Translations under genes and position numbers: made by a program
Shown here: positions 1-7,008 of the stretch, one piece after another
Layout of the letters: each line of letters begins with the position of its first letter
Position numbering within the stretch: the first letter of the stretch is position 1
The notes under the pieces: generated by a model
Databases searched by the model: none
What the model saw: the letters and a program-made list of their open reading frames with translations, nothing else
Told to the model about the DNA's origin: nothing
Source of the DNA: a virus
IMG/VR virus record: IMGVR_UViG_3300025889_001095
Span: 1 to 21,613 of that record
Strand: one strand, 5' to 3'
DNA: 21,613 nucleotides

Positions 1-1
1 T

Positions 2-2041
2 ACTTCTAATGACGGTGCAGGATCTGGACTTGATGCTGATTTATTAGACGGCATATCGTCAGGAAGTTTTTTACGAAGTGACACAGCCGATACAGCGACA
101 GGTGTAATAACACTCAACGACGATTTAGTATTTGCAAATCGCACAACAACCGATGGGCACATTCAACTTTATGCCGGGACTAGTGCTACTGGTTATGCTA
201 TTGGTATTGAAAGTAACACATTATATAATAGAGCTGCCACACTTCATCGTTGGTATATTGGTACATTTGCTGATGGTGGTACAAGTGATTATATGGAGTT
301 ATCCACCAGTGGGTTAACTTTAACCGGAAACATTACAGTCTCAGGAACTGTTGACGGACGAGACATTGCAACAGACGGCACTAAATTAGATGGAATTGAG
401 TCTGGGGCAACTGCGGACCAAACTGCATCTGAAATCCTAACAGCTATCAAGACTGTAGATGGAGCAGGGTCTGGACTTGATGCTGATTTATGGGATGGTA
501 ATCAATTTGCATCATATCTTAATCAAGCAGTATTAACTTCTTCAACACCATCATTTACAGGGTTATCAGTAACAGATACAATTACTGGTTATGTTTCAGG
601 TACTAAATTTTCTAATGATAGTGAAACAAAAGAAGATATTACAACTAGAACAGAGACTGGTTTTTACCAGGCAAGTACAGCTACTACTGGTGAAGGTTGG
701 CCAGAAACCACTAATACTTGGATGCATCTAATTGCAACAACGCATAGCAATGATACTAACTATTTCTCGATGCAGATTGCTGGTTCATTTTTTGATCAGT
801 CATTTTATGGCAGAAAGACTAACAATAGTGGTACAAGAGAGTGGGTTAAATTTTGGACCGATGGCAACGATGGTTCTGGTTCTGGTCTAGATGCTGATAC
901 ACTTGACGGTATACAAGCGTCTAGCTTCTTACGTAGTGATGCTACTGATACGGCTACTGGTGCTTATACTTTTACAAATGATACTAATTTAAAACTAAGA
1001 TCCTCATCAAATGGTGTGGGTATAGGAATTGATTTTAGTGATCATGCAGGTGGAAGCTATGCACAAGTAGGAACTATAAACTTTGTTCATAGTGATGCGG
1101 CTTCTTACGGATCAGGCTCCGCATTTATTTTAGGTAGCACCGAAGCTACTACAACAATTCTTGCCGATGGTAAGTTAATGTATGGTGAAGGTATATATTC
1201 TAAACCTGGTACTGGTACTGGTGCAGGCACAAGAAAAGATTCAAATTGGGATACTGCTTATAGTTGGGGCAATCATGCAAGTGCAGGATATTTAGCATCT
1301 TCTTCATACACAGCAGCAGATGTACTTACTAAAATCAAAACAGTTGATGGAGCAGGGTCAGGGCTTGATGCTGATCTTCTTGACGGTTTGCAGTCTGACA
1401 CCGCAGCTACAGCTTCTACTATTGCAGTTAGAAATGGCTCTGGTGATATTACCATGAGATATGGACACAGCCAATACCTTAATATGTCTCACGCTACTGG
1501 AACTAGAACATCTGATACTATCTTCTATTCATCAACTGATAACTATATTAGAAAAACTAATGCAACAGGCTTTAGACAATCTTTAGGGTTAGGCTCTGAT
1601 ATTAATGCTAACGTAATTCCTGCAGGCTTTATTGGTATGTGGGGAGCGGCTGCAGCCCCTTCGGGCTGGTATTTATGTGAAGGAGCCGCTATTTCAAGAA
1701 CAACATATTCCGCTTTATTCGCAGCAATCGGCACTACCTATGGTGCGGGAGATGGCTCTACCACATTCAATGTGCCCGACTTTAGGGACCGTGCTCCTTA
1801 TGGCGCATCAACCTATACTCTTGGGTCTAAGACCACTAATGAAATTAATGGAAGCGCCCAAGCAGCAACATCTTCTGGAGGATCCACGACTCATAGTGTT
1901 ACAACTAGTACAACTAACTCTACAACAGACAAAGACGTTACAAACTCCATTACAGTTGTAACAGGCGTTAGTGATCATGCATCACACTCTCATACAGTTA
2001 CTTATCCTGCTGTAGCTGTGAAGTTTATTATTAAAACATAA
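2..2041 (+). CDS. Tail fibre protein with C-terminal phage tail collar domain (5' partial)
   Basis: The reading frame is open from the first complete codon at base 2, so the gene begins upstream of the window; the ATG at 293 is internal. The visible 679 residues hold four copies of a GSGLDADxLDG repeat, a motif typical of marine phage fibres, joined by Gly/Ser/Thr-rich beta segments. The C-terminus from about base 1625 carries a collar domain (Pfam Phage Tail Collar type), seen as GWYLCEG, the TTYGAGDGSTTFNVPDFRDR stretch and a His-containing tail (SDHASHSHT) ending in VKFIIKT. Collar domains sit at the distal ends of fibres of many tailed phages, so the likely role is host contact at the virion surface. 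The same C-terminus is found in the second fibre gene at 3543. It is followed by a short AT-rich gap. The fibre call is firm; the receptor is unknown. Confidence 0.9.
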   Translation, partial: TSNDGAGSGLDADLLDGISSGSFLRSDTADTATGVITLNDDLVFANRTTTDGHIQLYAGTSATGYAIGIESNTLYNRAATLHRWYIGTFADGGTSDYMELSTSGLTLTGNITVSGTVDGRDIATDGTKLDGIESGATADQTASEILTAIKTVDGAGSGLDADLWDGNQFASYLNQAVLTSSTPSFTGLSVTDTITGYVSGTKFSNDSETKEDITTRTETGFYQASTATTGEGWPETTNTWMHLIATTHSNDTNYFSMQIAGSFFDQSFYGRKTNNSGTREWVKFWTDGNDGSGSGLDADTLDGIQASSFLRSDATDTATGAYTFTNDTNLKLRSSSNGVGIGIDFSDHAGGSYAQVGTINFVHSDAASYGSGSAFILGSTEATTTILADGKLMYGEGIYSKPGTGTGAGTRKDSNWDTAYSWGNHASAGYLASSSYTAADVLTKIKTVDGAGSGLDADLLDGLQSDTAATASTIAVRNGSGDITMRYGHSQYLNMSHATGTRTSDTIFYSSTDNYIRKTNATGFRQSLGLGSDINANVIPAGFIGMWGAAAAPSGWYLCEGAAISRTTYSALFAAIGTTYGAGDGSTTFNVPDFRDRAPYGASTYTLGSKTTNEINGSAQAATSSGGSTTHSVTTSTTNSTTDKDVTNSITVVTGVSDHASHSHTVTYPAVAVKFIIKT
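11..1387 (+). repeat. Four 14-codon GSGLDADxLDG coding repeats in fibre 1
   Basis: Copies lie at 11-52, 458-499, 869-910 and 1346-1387, each 42 bases and in frame. The protein core is D-G-x-G-S-G-L-D-A-D-x-x-D-G. Third codon positions differ between copies, so the repeat is kept at the protein level. The copies separate fibre segments of unequal length, which fits a modular shaft in which cassettes are exchanged between repeats. Confidence 0.85.
374..463 (+). repeat. 30-codon block shared with second fibre gene (copy 1)
   Basis: This stretch encodes a 30-residue segment (starts DGTKLDGIESG, ends ILTAIKTVDG) that is identical in protein to bases 3969-4058. About two thirds of the codons differ between the copies, all synonymously. 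It lies directly before the second GLDAD repeat of this gene. Confidence 0.9.
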
Positions 2042-2057
2042 TATTTTAAATTTTGAT

Positions 2058-2093
2058 TTGACTCCTAGTAAAATATAAGGTAAAGTATAAATA
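2058..2093 (+). promoter_or_regulatory. Weak promoter candidate before the small-gene cluster
   Basis: TTGACT (2058-2063) is followed after 17 bases by TAAAGT (2081-2086), a 5/6 and 4/6 match to bacterial -35 and -10 boxes. The gap is very AT-rich, so chance matches are expected. The predicted transcript would begin almost at the next start codon at 2096, which argues against use for that gene. Confidence 0.2.
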
Positions 2094-2095
2094 CT

Positions 2096-2266
2096 ATGGC
2101 ACAAAAAGCAATTCCAACCAACAAAGCTCTATACAATCGAGTTAAGGCAGAGGCTAAATCCAAGTTTAAGGTTTATCCTTCTGCCTATGCTAATGGTTGG
2201 TTAGTGCGTGAATACAAAAAGCGTGGCGGTAAATACCGTACTTCTACTACAAAAGGAAAAAAATAA
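2096..2266 (+). CDS. Small basic protein, 56 aa, of a marine-phage type
   Basis: A 56-residue frame starting MAQKAIPTNKALYNRVKAEA and ending RTSTTKGKK. The core pattern (x-ALYxRVKxEAKxKFKxYPSAYA, then LVREYKKRGGKYR) matches a family of short Lys/Arg-rich proteins that I recall from cyanophages and giant viruses, perhaps the DUF5872-like group; the family name is from memory and uncertain. Its function is unknown; its strong basic charge suggests binding to nucleic acid or to an acidic virion partner. The only purine-rich stretch upstream, AAGG at 2077-2080, is rather far from the ATG, so initiation may be weak. It is followed after one base by the next gene. Confidence 0.75.
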   Translation: MAQKAIPTNKALYNRVKAEAKSKFKVYPSAYANGWLVREYKKRGGKYRTSTTKGKK

Positions 2267-2267
2267 A

Positions 2268-2408
2268 ATGGCAATGCATTCAAAAAAGAAACCAATGAAG
2301 AAGAATGGTAAGAAAGAATCTGGTGGTAATGGCGGTCTCAGTGCTGCTCAAAAGAAGTTACCTCCTGCACTTCAGAAAGCGATTTTAGCTAAAAAGAAGA
2401 AGAAGTAA
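2268..2408 (+). CDS. Very basic small protein, 46 aa, unknown function
   Basis: I choose the ATG at 2268 rather than the in-frame ATG at 2208, because 2208 lies inside the preceding gene and 2268 follows that gene's stop by one base, with the A-rich AAAGGAAAA stretch just upstream acting as ribosome binding site. The product starts MAMHSKKKPMKKNGKK, has a Gly-rich centre and ends with a run of Lys. No domain is recognised. The charge suggests a nucleic-acid-associated or packaged protein. The stop overlaps the next start as TAATG. Confidence 0.65.
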   Translation: MAMHSKKKPMKKNGKKESGGNGGLSAAQKKLPPALQKAILAKKKKK

Positions 2409-2653
2409 TGGCAACACTTCGTTATCGCTATCGTGATAAAAAATCTCGTTCAGATGGAGCTTGGGAACAGGCTTCGTCTGACCAGCGTTATAAAGAACAG
2501 CAAGACTGGTGTGAGTTCTACACCCCCCTCGGTAGAATGGTCACCAAGCCCTCTGGTAAAAAGCCAGGGTATATGGGATATGATGAGTGGTGCGCTTCAA
2601 AAACACCATTTAAAAATCAAATAATTTCAAATCCAAAAAGGAAATATGACTAA
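2408..2653 (+). CDS. Hypothetical protein, 81 aa
   Basis: Starts MATLRYRYRDKKSRSDGAWE and overlaps its neighbours by one base at both ends (TAATG junctions), so it is almost certainly translated with them. It is rich in charged and aromatic residues and has two Cys (in DWCEFY and DEWCASK), both next to Trp. No membrane segment or signal peptide is visible. I do not recognise the family. Its place between two tail fibre genes suggests a virion or fibre-associated role, but that is inference only. Confidence 0.7.
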   Translation: MATLRYRYRDKKSRSDGAWEQASSDQRYKEQQDWCEFYTPLGRMVTKPSGKKPGYMGYDEWCASKTPFKNQIISNPKRKYD

Positions 2654-3006
2654 TGGCTACAACATACACATGGTCTTTTGGACCTCTTGAAGCAGCACCT
2701 ACAGAAGGTGATCTAACTGACGTAGTAAAATTAATTCATTGGAGACTATGGGGACAAACTGACGATGAATCTCCAGTATCGGGAACCGTTTATGGTTCTA
2801 TTGCAACAGGAGATGCAGAAGCTGGATCATTTACAGCATTTGCTAGTCTTACTGAAGAAATAGTTAAAGGCTGGACTCTCTCTAACCTTGTTGAAGGAGA
2901 AGAGACTACTTCGGAAGTAGAGGCTCGTTTAAAAGCTTCTATTGATGCTCAAATTGATGCTCAAAAAAATCCAGCCAGAGTAAATAAAATAGCGCCTTGG
3001 GTGTAA
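2653..3006 (+). CDS. Conserved phage protein, 117 aa, unknown function
   Basis: Starts MATTYTWSFGPLEAAPTEGD and contains DVVKLIHWRLWG, a small beta-rich-looking middle and a C-terminal helix (TSEVEARLKASIDAQIDAQK). The combination of an N-terminal TW-x-F segment, a VxxxHWR motif and a later LTEEIVKGW motif resembles a family I recall from cyanophages next to fibre and baseplate genes (annotated as DUF7936 in places; the name is from memory). It starts in a TAATG overlap with the previous gene. A structural or fibre-associated role is a guess from context. Confidence 0.75.
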   Translation: MATTYTWSFGPLEAAPTEGDLTDVVKLIHWRLWGQTDDESPVSGTVYGSIATGDAEAGSFTAFASLTEEIVKGWTLSNLVEGEETTSEVEARLKASIDAQIDAQKNPARVNKIAPWV

Positions 3007-3024
3007 GAAAGATAGAGGGGAACT

Positions 3025-3225
3025 ATGACAGAAGAAAATACAAATAAAATTTTTATAGATGATAAGGAATATGACTTAGCAGATTTTGATCAGGATCAAT
3101 TAAAGTGCGTTGCACAGCTTAGAGATATTGGTATTCAGCAAGATAACTTAAGGATGCGCTTTGACCAACTTGATGCAGCTAAGTCAGTATTTATTTCTAA
3201 ATTAAAATCATCACTGGAGAGCTAA
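3025..3225 (+). CDS. Small acidic helical protein, 66 aa (DUF6447-like)
   Basis: Preceded by a good ribosome binding site (GAGGGG, about 5 bases before the ATG). The N-terminus has a short beta-hairpin-like segment (IFIDDKEYDLADF) and the rest is a predicted helix with heptad-like hydrophobics. The layout 'I-x-I-D-x-K-x-Y-x-L-x-D' followed by a helix matches small proteins of cyanophages annotated as DUF6447; I give that name from memory. The function is unknown. It is the only acidic member of this small-gene cluster, so it might pair with a basic neighbour, which is inference. Confidence 0.75.
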   Translation: MTEENTNKIFIDDKEYDLADFDQDQLKCVAQLRDIGIQQDNLRMRFDQLDAAKSVFISKLKSSLES

Positions 3226-3543
3226 ATGGCAAAACCTCGTGGAGGTCTTAAAGCTTGGTTTGGAACAGGTAAGACTGGCGGCATTGGTGGTGGCGGTTGG
3301 GATCGTTATGATGCCCAGGGTAATCGTATTGGTAAATGTGGGGAAGGCGAAGTTGATGATCCTTATGCCGCTTGTCTATCTAGAGAAAAAGCTAGAAAAT
3401 TAGGAAAAGAAGGCAGAGCCTCTTTTGTTCGTCGTAAACGAGCAGCCCAAAGAAAAGCAGGAGCAGGTAAAAAAGGACAGGGGACTGGTACTCCTGTAAA
3501 TGTAGCTACTGGTGCTTCGCCAAGAAGGAAGGTTAAGAAATAA
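3226..3543 (+). CDS. Basic Gly/Lys-rich small protein, 105 aa
   Basis: Starts MAKPRGGLKAWFGTGKTGG, directly after the previous stop and with GGAG upstream of the ATG. It has a Gly-rich N-terminal third (WDRYDAQGNRIGKCG), two Cys (GKCGEG and YAACLSREK) and a long Lys/Arg/Ala-rich C-terminal tail ending RRKVKK. The order 'GLKxWF, GKCG, pYxxCls, RRKRAAQRK, TPVNVAT' resembles a family of small basic proteins I recall from marine myoviruses, of unknown function. GTGKTG is glycine-rich linker sequence and not a convincing P-loop. Its last base starts the second fibre gene (TAATG), linking their translation. Confidence 0.75.
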   Translation: MAKPRGGLKAWFGTGKTGGIGGGGWDRYDAQGNRIGKCGEGEVDDPYAACLSREKARKLGKEGRASFVRRKRAAQRKAGAGKKGQGTGTPVNVATGASPRRKVKK

Positions 3544-5456
3544 TGGTAACTCGTGTTGATCCATTTTTAGGCGGTCTTGGTATAGATGCCACTGGTAAGT
3601 TTGAAGTAGCTGCTAATGCCACTGTTACAGTAGGTAATGGTACTTCAACTGGTAACGTAAATGTTGGTGGGGAAGTTGTTTCTTCTACTGTAGATGCGAC
3701 TACTTTAAAAATTGGTGGTACTGCGATAACTGCTACTGCAGCTGAACTAAATGTTCTTGATGGTTATACAGGTAGCGTTACAGAGCTTAATTACCTAGAT
3801 ACATTACATGCTACTGGAGTAACAAATACAGAATTTGATTATCTTGATGGTGTAACATCAAACATTCAAACACAGTTAAACGCTAGACTACCACTTAGTG
3901 GTGGAACTATGACTGGTAACATAGTTATGTCAGGCGCTCAGACCGTTGATGGACGTGATCTATCTGTTGACGGTACTAAGTTAGATGGTATTGAATCGGG
4001 TGCTACTGCAGATCAAACTGCTAGTGAAATTCTTACGGCGATTAAGACAGTTGATGGCACTGGTTCTGGTCTAGATGCTGATACTCTTGATGGGCAACAG
4101 GGATCTTATTACTTAAACACATCTACATCATTTGGCGGAGATGTCAGTGGCACATATAATGCTATTGTTATCGCTAACGATAGCCACACCCATGCATTCG
4201 ACAATCTAACTGGTAAAACATCAGGCACAGGCGAGTACTCCACCGATCATTTCATAACGGCAGGGCGTGGTAGTGGCGGCGTATCGCTAACGCATAATGA
4301 CGGATACGGAAATGCTAACATAACATGGAACCATAAGTCTGGTACACCAGAACAAAATGGTAACGCTGGACGTATTTACGTGAATACAGATGCAAGTAGC
4401 GGCGCTGCCATGGTTTTTCAAGTAAAATCCGGCGTAAGTAGTGGCGTTGCTACTACTCTTACACAGACACTATTGCTAAGTGAAACTGCCGCAACATTCT
4501 TGGGCAACACAATGTGGCACGCTGGTAACGATGGTTCTGGGTCTGGTTTAGATGCTGATACACTTGATGGCGTGCATGGGGCATCATTTCTTCGTAGTGA
4601 TACAAGTGACACCTACACTTCGGGTACTTTAACTTTTGCAAATGGAACTTCGTTAGATTTATCTACAAATGATGTGTATTTAAATGCTCGTGTGATACAA
4701 AACGCTAGCGGGGGCACAGATGATGGTATGTATATTGGTTTTGCAAACTCTGGTAGCGGTATTACACGAATATATGGTGGTGGATCTACTTCAACTCACT
4801 TAGCCATTGATTCTTCAACAATAACATTTGGGGGTAATACTGTTTGGCACGCTGGTAACGATGGTTCTGGTTCTGGTCTTGATGCTGATACAGTTGATGG
4901 AAAACATGTTAATGATTCGTCAATTTTGAATCCTACAGGTTCTATCATCATGTATGGTGCAGCAGCTGCACCTGGAGGATGGTATCTCTGTGAAGGTGGA
5001 GCTATTTCTCGTAGTACATATGCAGCACTTTTTGCTGTAATTGGCACTACTTATGGTGTAGGCGACGGGTCTACGACCTTCAATGTTCCTGACTTTAGAG
5101 ATAGAGCCCCATATGGTGCCTCAACCTTCGTTCTTGGTACTAAAACAGCAGGAGAAGTTAATGTAAACGGTCAGAACTCCACTGGAACTGGAACATCAGG
5201 ATCAACAGGTGGTTCCACAGTAGCTAATACAACAGGAGCAGGAGGCGCACATACTCCTGGCGTAACTACTAGTACTACTAACTCTACAACAGATAAAGAC
5301 GTTACCAACTCTATTACAGTTGTAACAGCTGTAAGTGCTGTAGCTGACCATACTCACTCAATCCCTTCTCTAACTGTTAACGGTCATACTCACTCCGTTC
5401 CTGCACTAACTGTTACTCATCCAGGTGTTGCTGTTAAATTTATTATAAAGACGTAG
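3543..5456 (+). CDS. Second tail fibre protein with C-terminal tail collar domain, 637 aa
   Basis: Complete fibre gene. The N-terminus (MVTRVDPFLGGLGIDATGKF) may be the virion-attachment end. Residues of about 60-110 hold T-x-x-E-L-N-x-L-D-G type repeats (TAAELNVLDG, TELNYLDT, TEFDYLDG), then LPLSGGTMTGNI, both common in phage fibre shafts. Three GSGLDADxxDG repeats follow. From base 4938 a collar domain runs through GWYLCEGGAIS and FNVPDFRDRAPYG to VKFIIKT. Compared with fibre 1 the collar end is longer, with His-rich repeats (HTHSIPS, HTHSVPA) that could bind metal, as in T4 gp12-like tips. The two fibres may form alternative or paired receptor-binding proteins. A ribosome binding site (AAGGAAGG) lies in the end of the previous gene. 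Confidence 0.93.
   Translation: MVTRVDPFLGGLGIDATGKFEVAANATVTVGNGTSTGNVNVGGEVVSSTVDATTLKIGGTAITATAAELNVLDGYTGSVTELNYLDTLHATGVTNTEFDYLDGVTSNIQTQLNARLPLSGGTMTGNIVMSGAQTVDGRDLSVDGTKLDGIESGATADQTASEILTAIKTVDGTGSGLDADTLDGQQGSYYLNTSTSFGGDVSGTYNAIVIANDSHTHAFDNLTGKTSGTGEYSTDHFITAGRGSGGVSLTHNDGYGNANITWNHKSGTPEQNGNAGRIYVNTDASSGAAMVFQVKSGVSSGVATTLTQTLLLSETAATFLGNTMWHAGNDGSGSGLDADTLDGVHGASFLRSDTSDTYTSGTLTFANGTSLDLSTNDVYLNARVIQNASGGTDDGMYIGFANSGSGITRIYGGGSTSTHLAIDSSTITFGGNTVWHAGNDGSGSGLDADTVDGKHVNDSSILNPTGSIIMYGAAAAPGGWYLCEGGAISRSTYAALFAVIGTTYGVGDGSTTFNVPDFRDRAPYGASTFVLGTKTAGEVNVNGQNSTGTGTSGSTGGSTVANTTGAGGAHTPGVTTSTTNSTTDKDVTNSITVVTAVSAVADHTHSIPSLTVNGHTHSVPALTVTHPGVAVKFIIKT
3969..4058 (+). repeat. 30-codon block shared with first fibre gene (copy 2)
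   Basis: The protein sequence is identical to that encoded at 374-463, while about 20 of 30 codons differ synonymously. It lies directly before the first GLDAD repeat of this gene, the same arrangement as in fibre 1. Confidence 0.9.
4053..4901 (+). repeat. Three 14-codon GSGLDADxxDG coding repeats in fibre 2
   Basis: Copies lie at 4053-4094, 4530-4571 and 4860-4901. The last two are preceded by the same codons for W-H-A-G-N. They are nearly identical in DNA to each other and close to the copy at 869-910 in fibre 1, so they could serve as recombination points for exchanging fibre segments. Confidence 0.85.
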
Positions 5457-5460
5457 TCCA

Positions 5461-5739
5461 ATGGATATTGAAAATAGTATTGACACACTTCATGAACGCA
5501 CACAACAGTCTAAGCTAGAGTTTTCTAGACACGAAGCTGTATGTCAAGAACGCTACGAACAACTTATTAAAACAATGGATGAAATGGCTACTTGTATGAA
5601 AGATATGCGTAAAGAAATAAATGAACTTAGAACAATTGCTACAACTGGTCGTGTAAGTTTAAAGACTTTAATCTGGGTAGGTTCTGTATCTAGTGCAGTA
5701 GCAGGTCTTGGAATTGCTCTTGCTAATTATTTGAAATGA
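5461..5739 (+). CDS. Coiled-coil protein with C-terminal membrane anchor (holin/XhlA-like candidate), 92 aa
   Basis: Residues of about 1-60 are charged and helical (SIDTLHERTQQSKLEFSRHE, then MDEMATCMKDMRKEINELR), followed by one hydrophobic segment near residues 70-90 (LIWVGSVSSAVAGLGIALAN) and a terminal YLK. This layout matches small phage membrane proteins of the haemolysin XhlA or holin-accessory kind, which act with an endolysin at the inner membrane. No lysozyme or amidase gene is visible nearby, so the lysis role is inference. It lacks a DNA-binding motif, so it is unlikely to be the small terminase despite lying just before the large one. It starts 4 bases after the fibre stop with a weak ribosome binding site. 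Confidence 0.7.
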   Translation: MDIENSIDTLHERTQQSKLEFSRHEAVCQERYEQLIKTMDEMATCMKDMRKEINELRTIATTGRVSLKTLIWVGSVSSAVAGLGIALANYLK

Positions 5740-5745
5740 GGATAG

Positions 5746-7008
5746 ATGGATAACTATTTTAAAGTACCTGTAGAAAGACTACTTGATAAGATTGTAGTAG
5801 GGGAACATAACGGAATACAATTTAATGAGTCTCAGTGGGGAATGGTTCAAGGATTAGAAGACCATCGTTTTTGGACTCACATTTCTGCTCGAAGAACTGG
5901 TAAATCTCTAGCTGCTGGTATTTTGGCTTTTGCTAAACTCTTAGAGCCAGGAAAACAGGTGATGGTAGTAGCTCCTAACTTTACTCTATCATCAATTATT
6001 TGGGATTATGTCACAGATATTATTAGAAATTTACAACTGGAAGTAGATAGATTCAATCAAAAAGATAAGGTTGTTAAACTTATCAACGGTTCTACCTTCC
6101 GCCTCTTATCGGCTAACAACAGAGACTCACTTGTGGGGCGTGCTGCTCATCTTATAATTGTAGACGAGGCGGCAATCATCCCTGATGATGAGTATTTTAC
6201 TCGTGATTTGCGCCCTGCTCTTTCTACCTACCCCGATTCTCGGGCACTTTTTATATCCACTCCCCGTGGTAAAACAAATTATCTTTATACATACTATCTT
6301 CGTGGACAAGATTCAGAATTTGAGGATTGGGGTTCTGGTCTATTTACCTGGAGAGCCAATCCTCTTCTAAGTACAAAAGATATTGAAGAGGCTCGTCGTT
6401 CTATTTCTAATAAGATGTTTGCTCAAGAGTATGAGTGTGACTGGACCACTACAGAGATGCAGGTCTATAGTCTTGATGAGAATCGTCATCTTAAAGACTT
6501 AACTTGGGTAAAGCAAAATCTTAATCGTTTTGAAGTTATTGCAGGACTTGACGTTGGTTATCGAGACTTAAATGCTTTTATTGTAATAGCTACTGATGGT
6601 GAATACTTCTATGTTATAGATGAATATATTTCTGGAGAGGTAACAACCTCAGAACTTGCTGAAAATATTAAAGAAATGGAAGAAAAGTGGGAAATAGAAA
6701 TGATTTATATTGATTCTGCTGCCCAGCAACTTAAAGCTGATTTTGCTTATGACTATGATATTTTTTGTGAGAATGCTGTAAAATCTGTTAAAGACGGTAT
6801 AAATTATATTGCGGCTCTTGTAGATCATGATAAACTTATTTTTGATGCAGAGACTGGTTTTCAAACATTTACTGCAATGGCAAACTATAAGTGGAATCCT
6901 AAAACAGAAAACCCAAAAACAATTCATGATGATAATTCTCACGCCTCTGACGCTACTAGATACGGCATCTATACCTATGTAAAGACTTCGGCATCTATAT
7001 ATGCTTAA
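5746..7008 (+). CDS. terL: Terminase large subunit (packaging ATPase and nuclease), 420 aa
   Basis: The motor that drives DNA into the prohead and cuts the concatemer. The N-terminal ATPase has a Walker A-type loop at residues 47-54 (SARRTGKS), a Walker B at about 136-141 (LIIVDE) with catalytic Glu141, and a coupling motif STPRGK at 171-176. The C-terminal RNase H-like nuclease shows Asp269 (GLDVGYRD), Asp323 (YIDSAAQ) and Asp402 (HASDATRYG), the expected acidic triad. The length is typical for a compact TerL. It begins 6 bases after the previous stop with GAGGAT as ribosome binding site. Its end overlaps the next gene by 8 bases. No small terminase gene is visible nearby. Confidence 0.96.
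   Translation: MDNYFKVPVERLLDKIVVGEHNGIQFNESQWGMVQGLEDHRFWTHISARRTGKSLAAGILAFAKLLEPGKQVMVVAPNFTLSSIIWDYVTDIIRNLQLEVDRFNQKDKVVKLINGSTFRLLSANNRDSLVGRAAHLIIVDEAAIIPDDEYFTRDLRPALSTYPDSRALFISTPRGKTNYLYTYYLRGQDSEFEDWGSGLFTWRANPLLSTKDIEEARRSISNKMFAQEYECDWTTTEMQVYSLDENRHLKDLTWVKQNLNRFEVIAGLDVGYRDLNAFIVIATDGEYFYVIDEYISGEVTTSELAENIKEMEEKWEIEMIYIDSAAQQLKADFAYDYDIFCENAVKSVKDGINYIAALVDHDKLIFDAETGFQTFTAMANYKWNPKTENPKTIHDDNSHASDATRYGIYTYVKTSASIYA

Noticed and set aside
2086-2093. TATAAATA, identical to the T4-type late promoter box, just before the gene at 2096
   Set aside because: The same octamer also occurs inside coding sequence at 7150 and 7213, and transcription from it would begin after the start codon it should serve. 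It is best explained by AT-richness.
2208-2267. Earlier ATG at 2208 for the 46-residue basic protein
   Set aside because: It falls inside the gene at 2096-2266; the ATG at 2268 follows that gene's stop directly.
3253-3275. GTGKTG as a P-loop in the small basic protein
   Set aside because: It lacks the GxxxxGK[ST] spacing and any Walker B; the region is a Gly-rich low-complexity segment.
11-4901. Regularly recurring 42-base repeats as a possible CRISPR or tandem DNA array
   Set aside because: Copies are in frame, widely and unevenly spaced, and vary at third codon positions, so they are fibre protein repeats.
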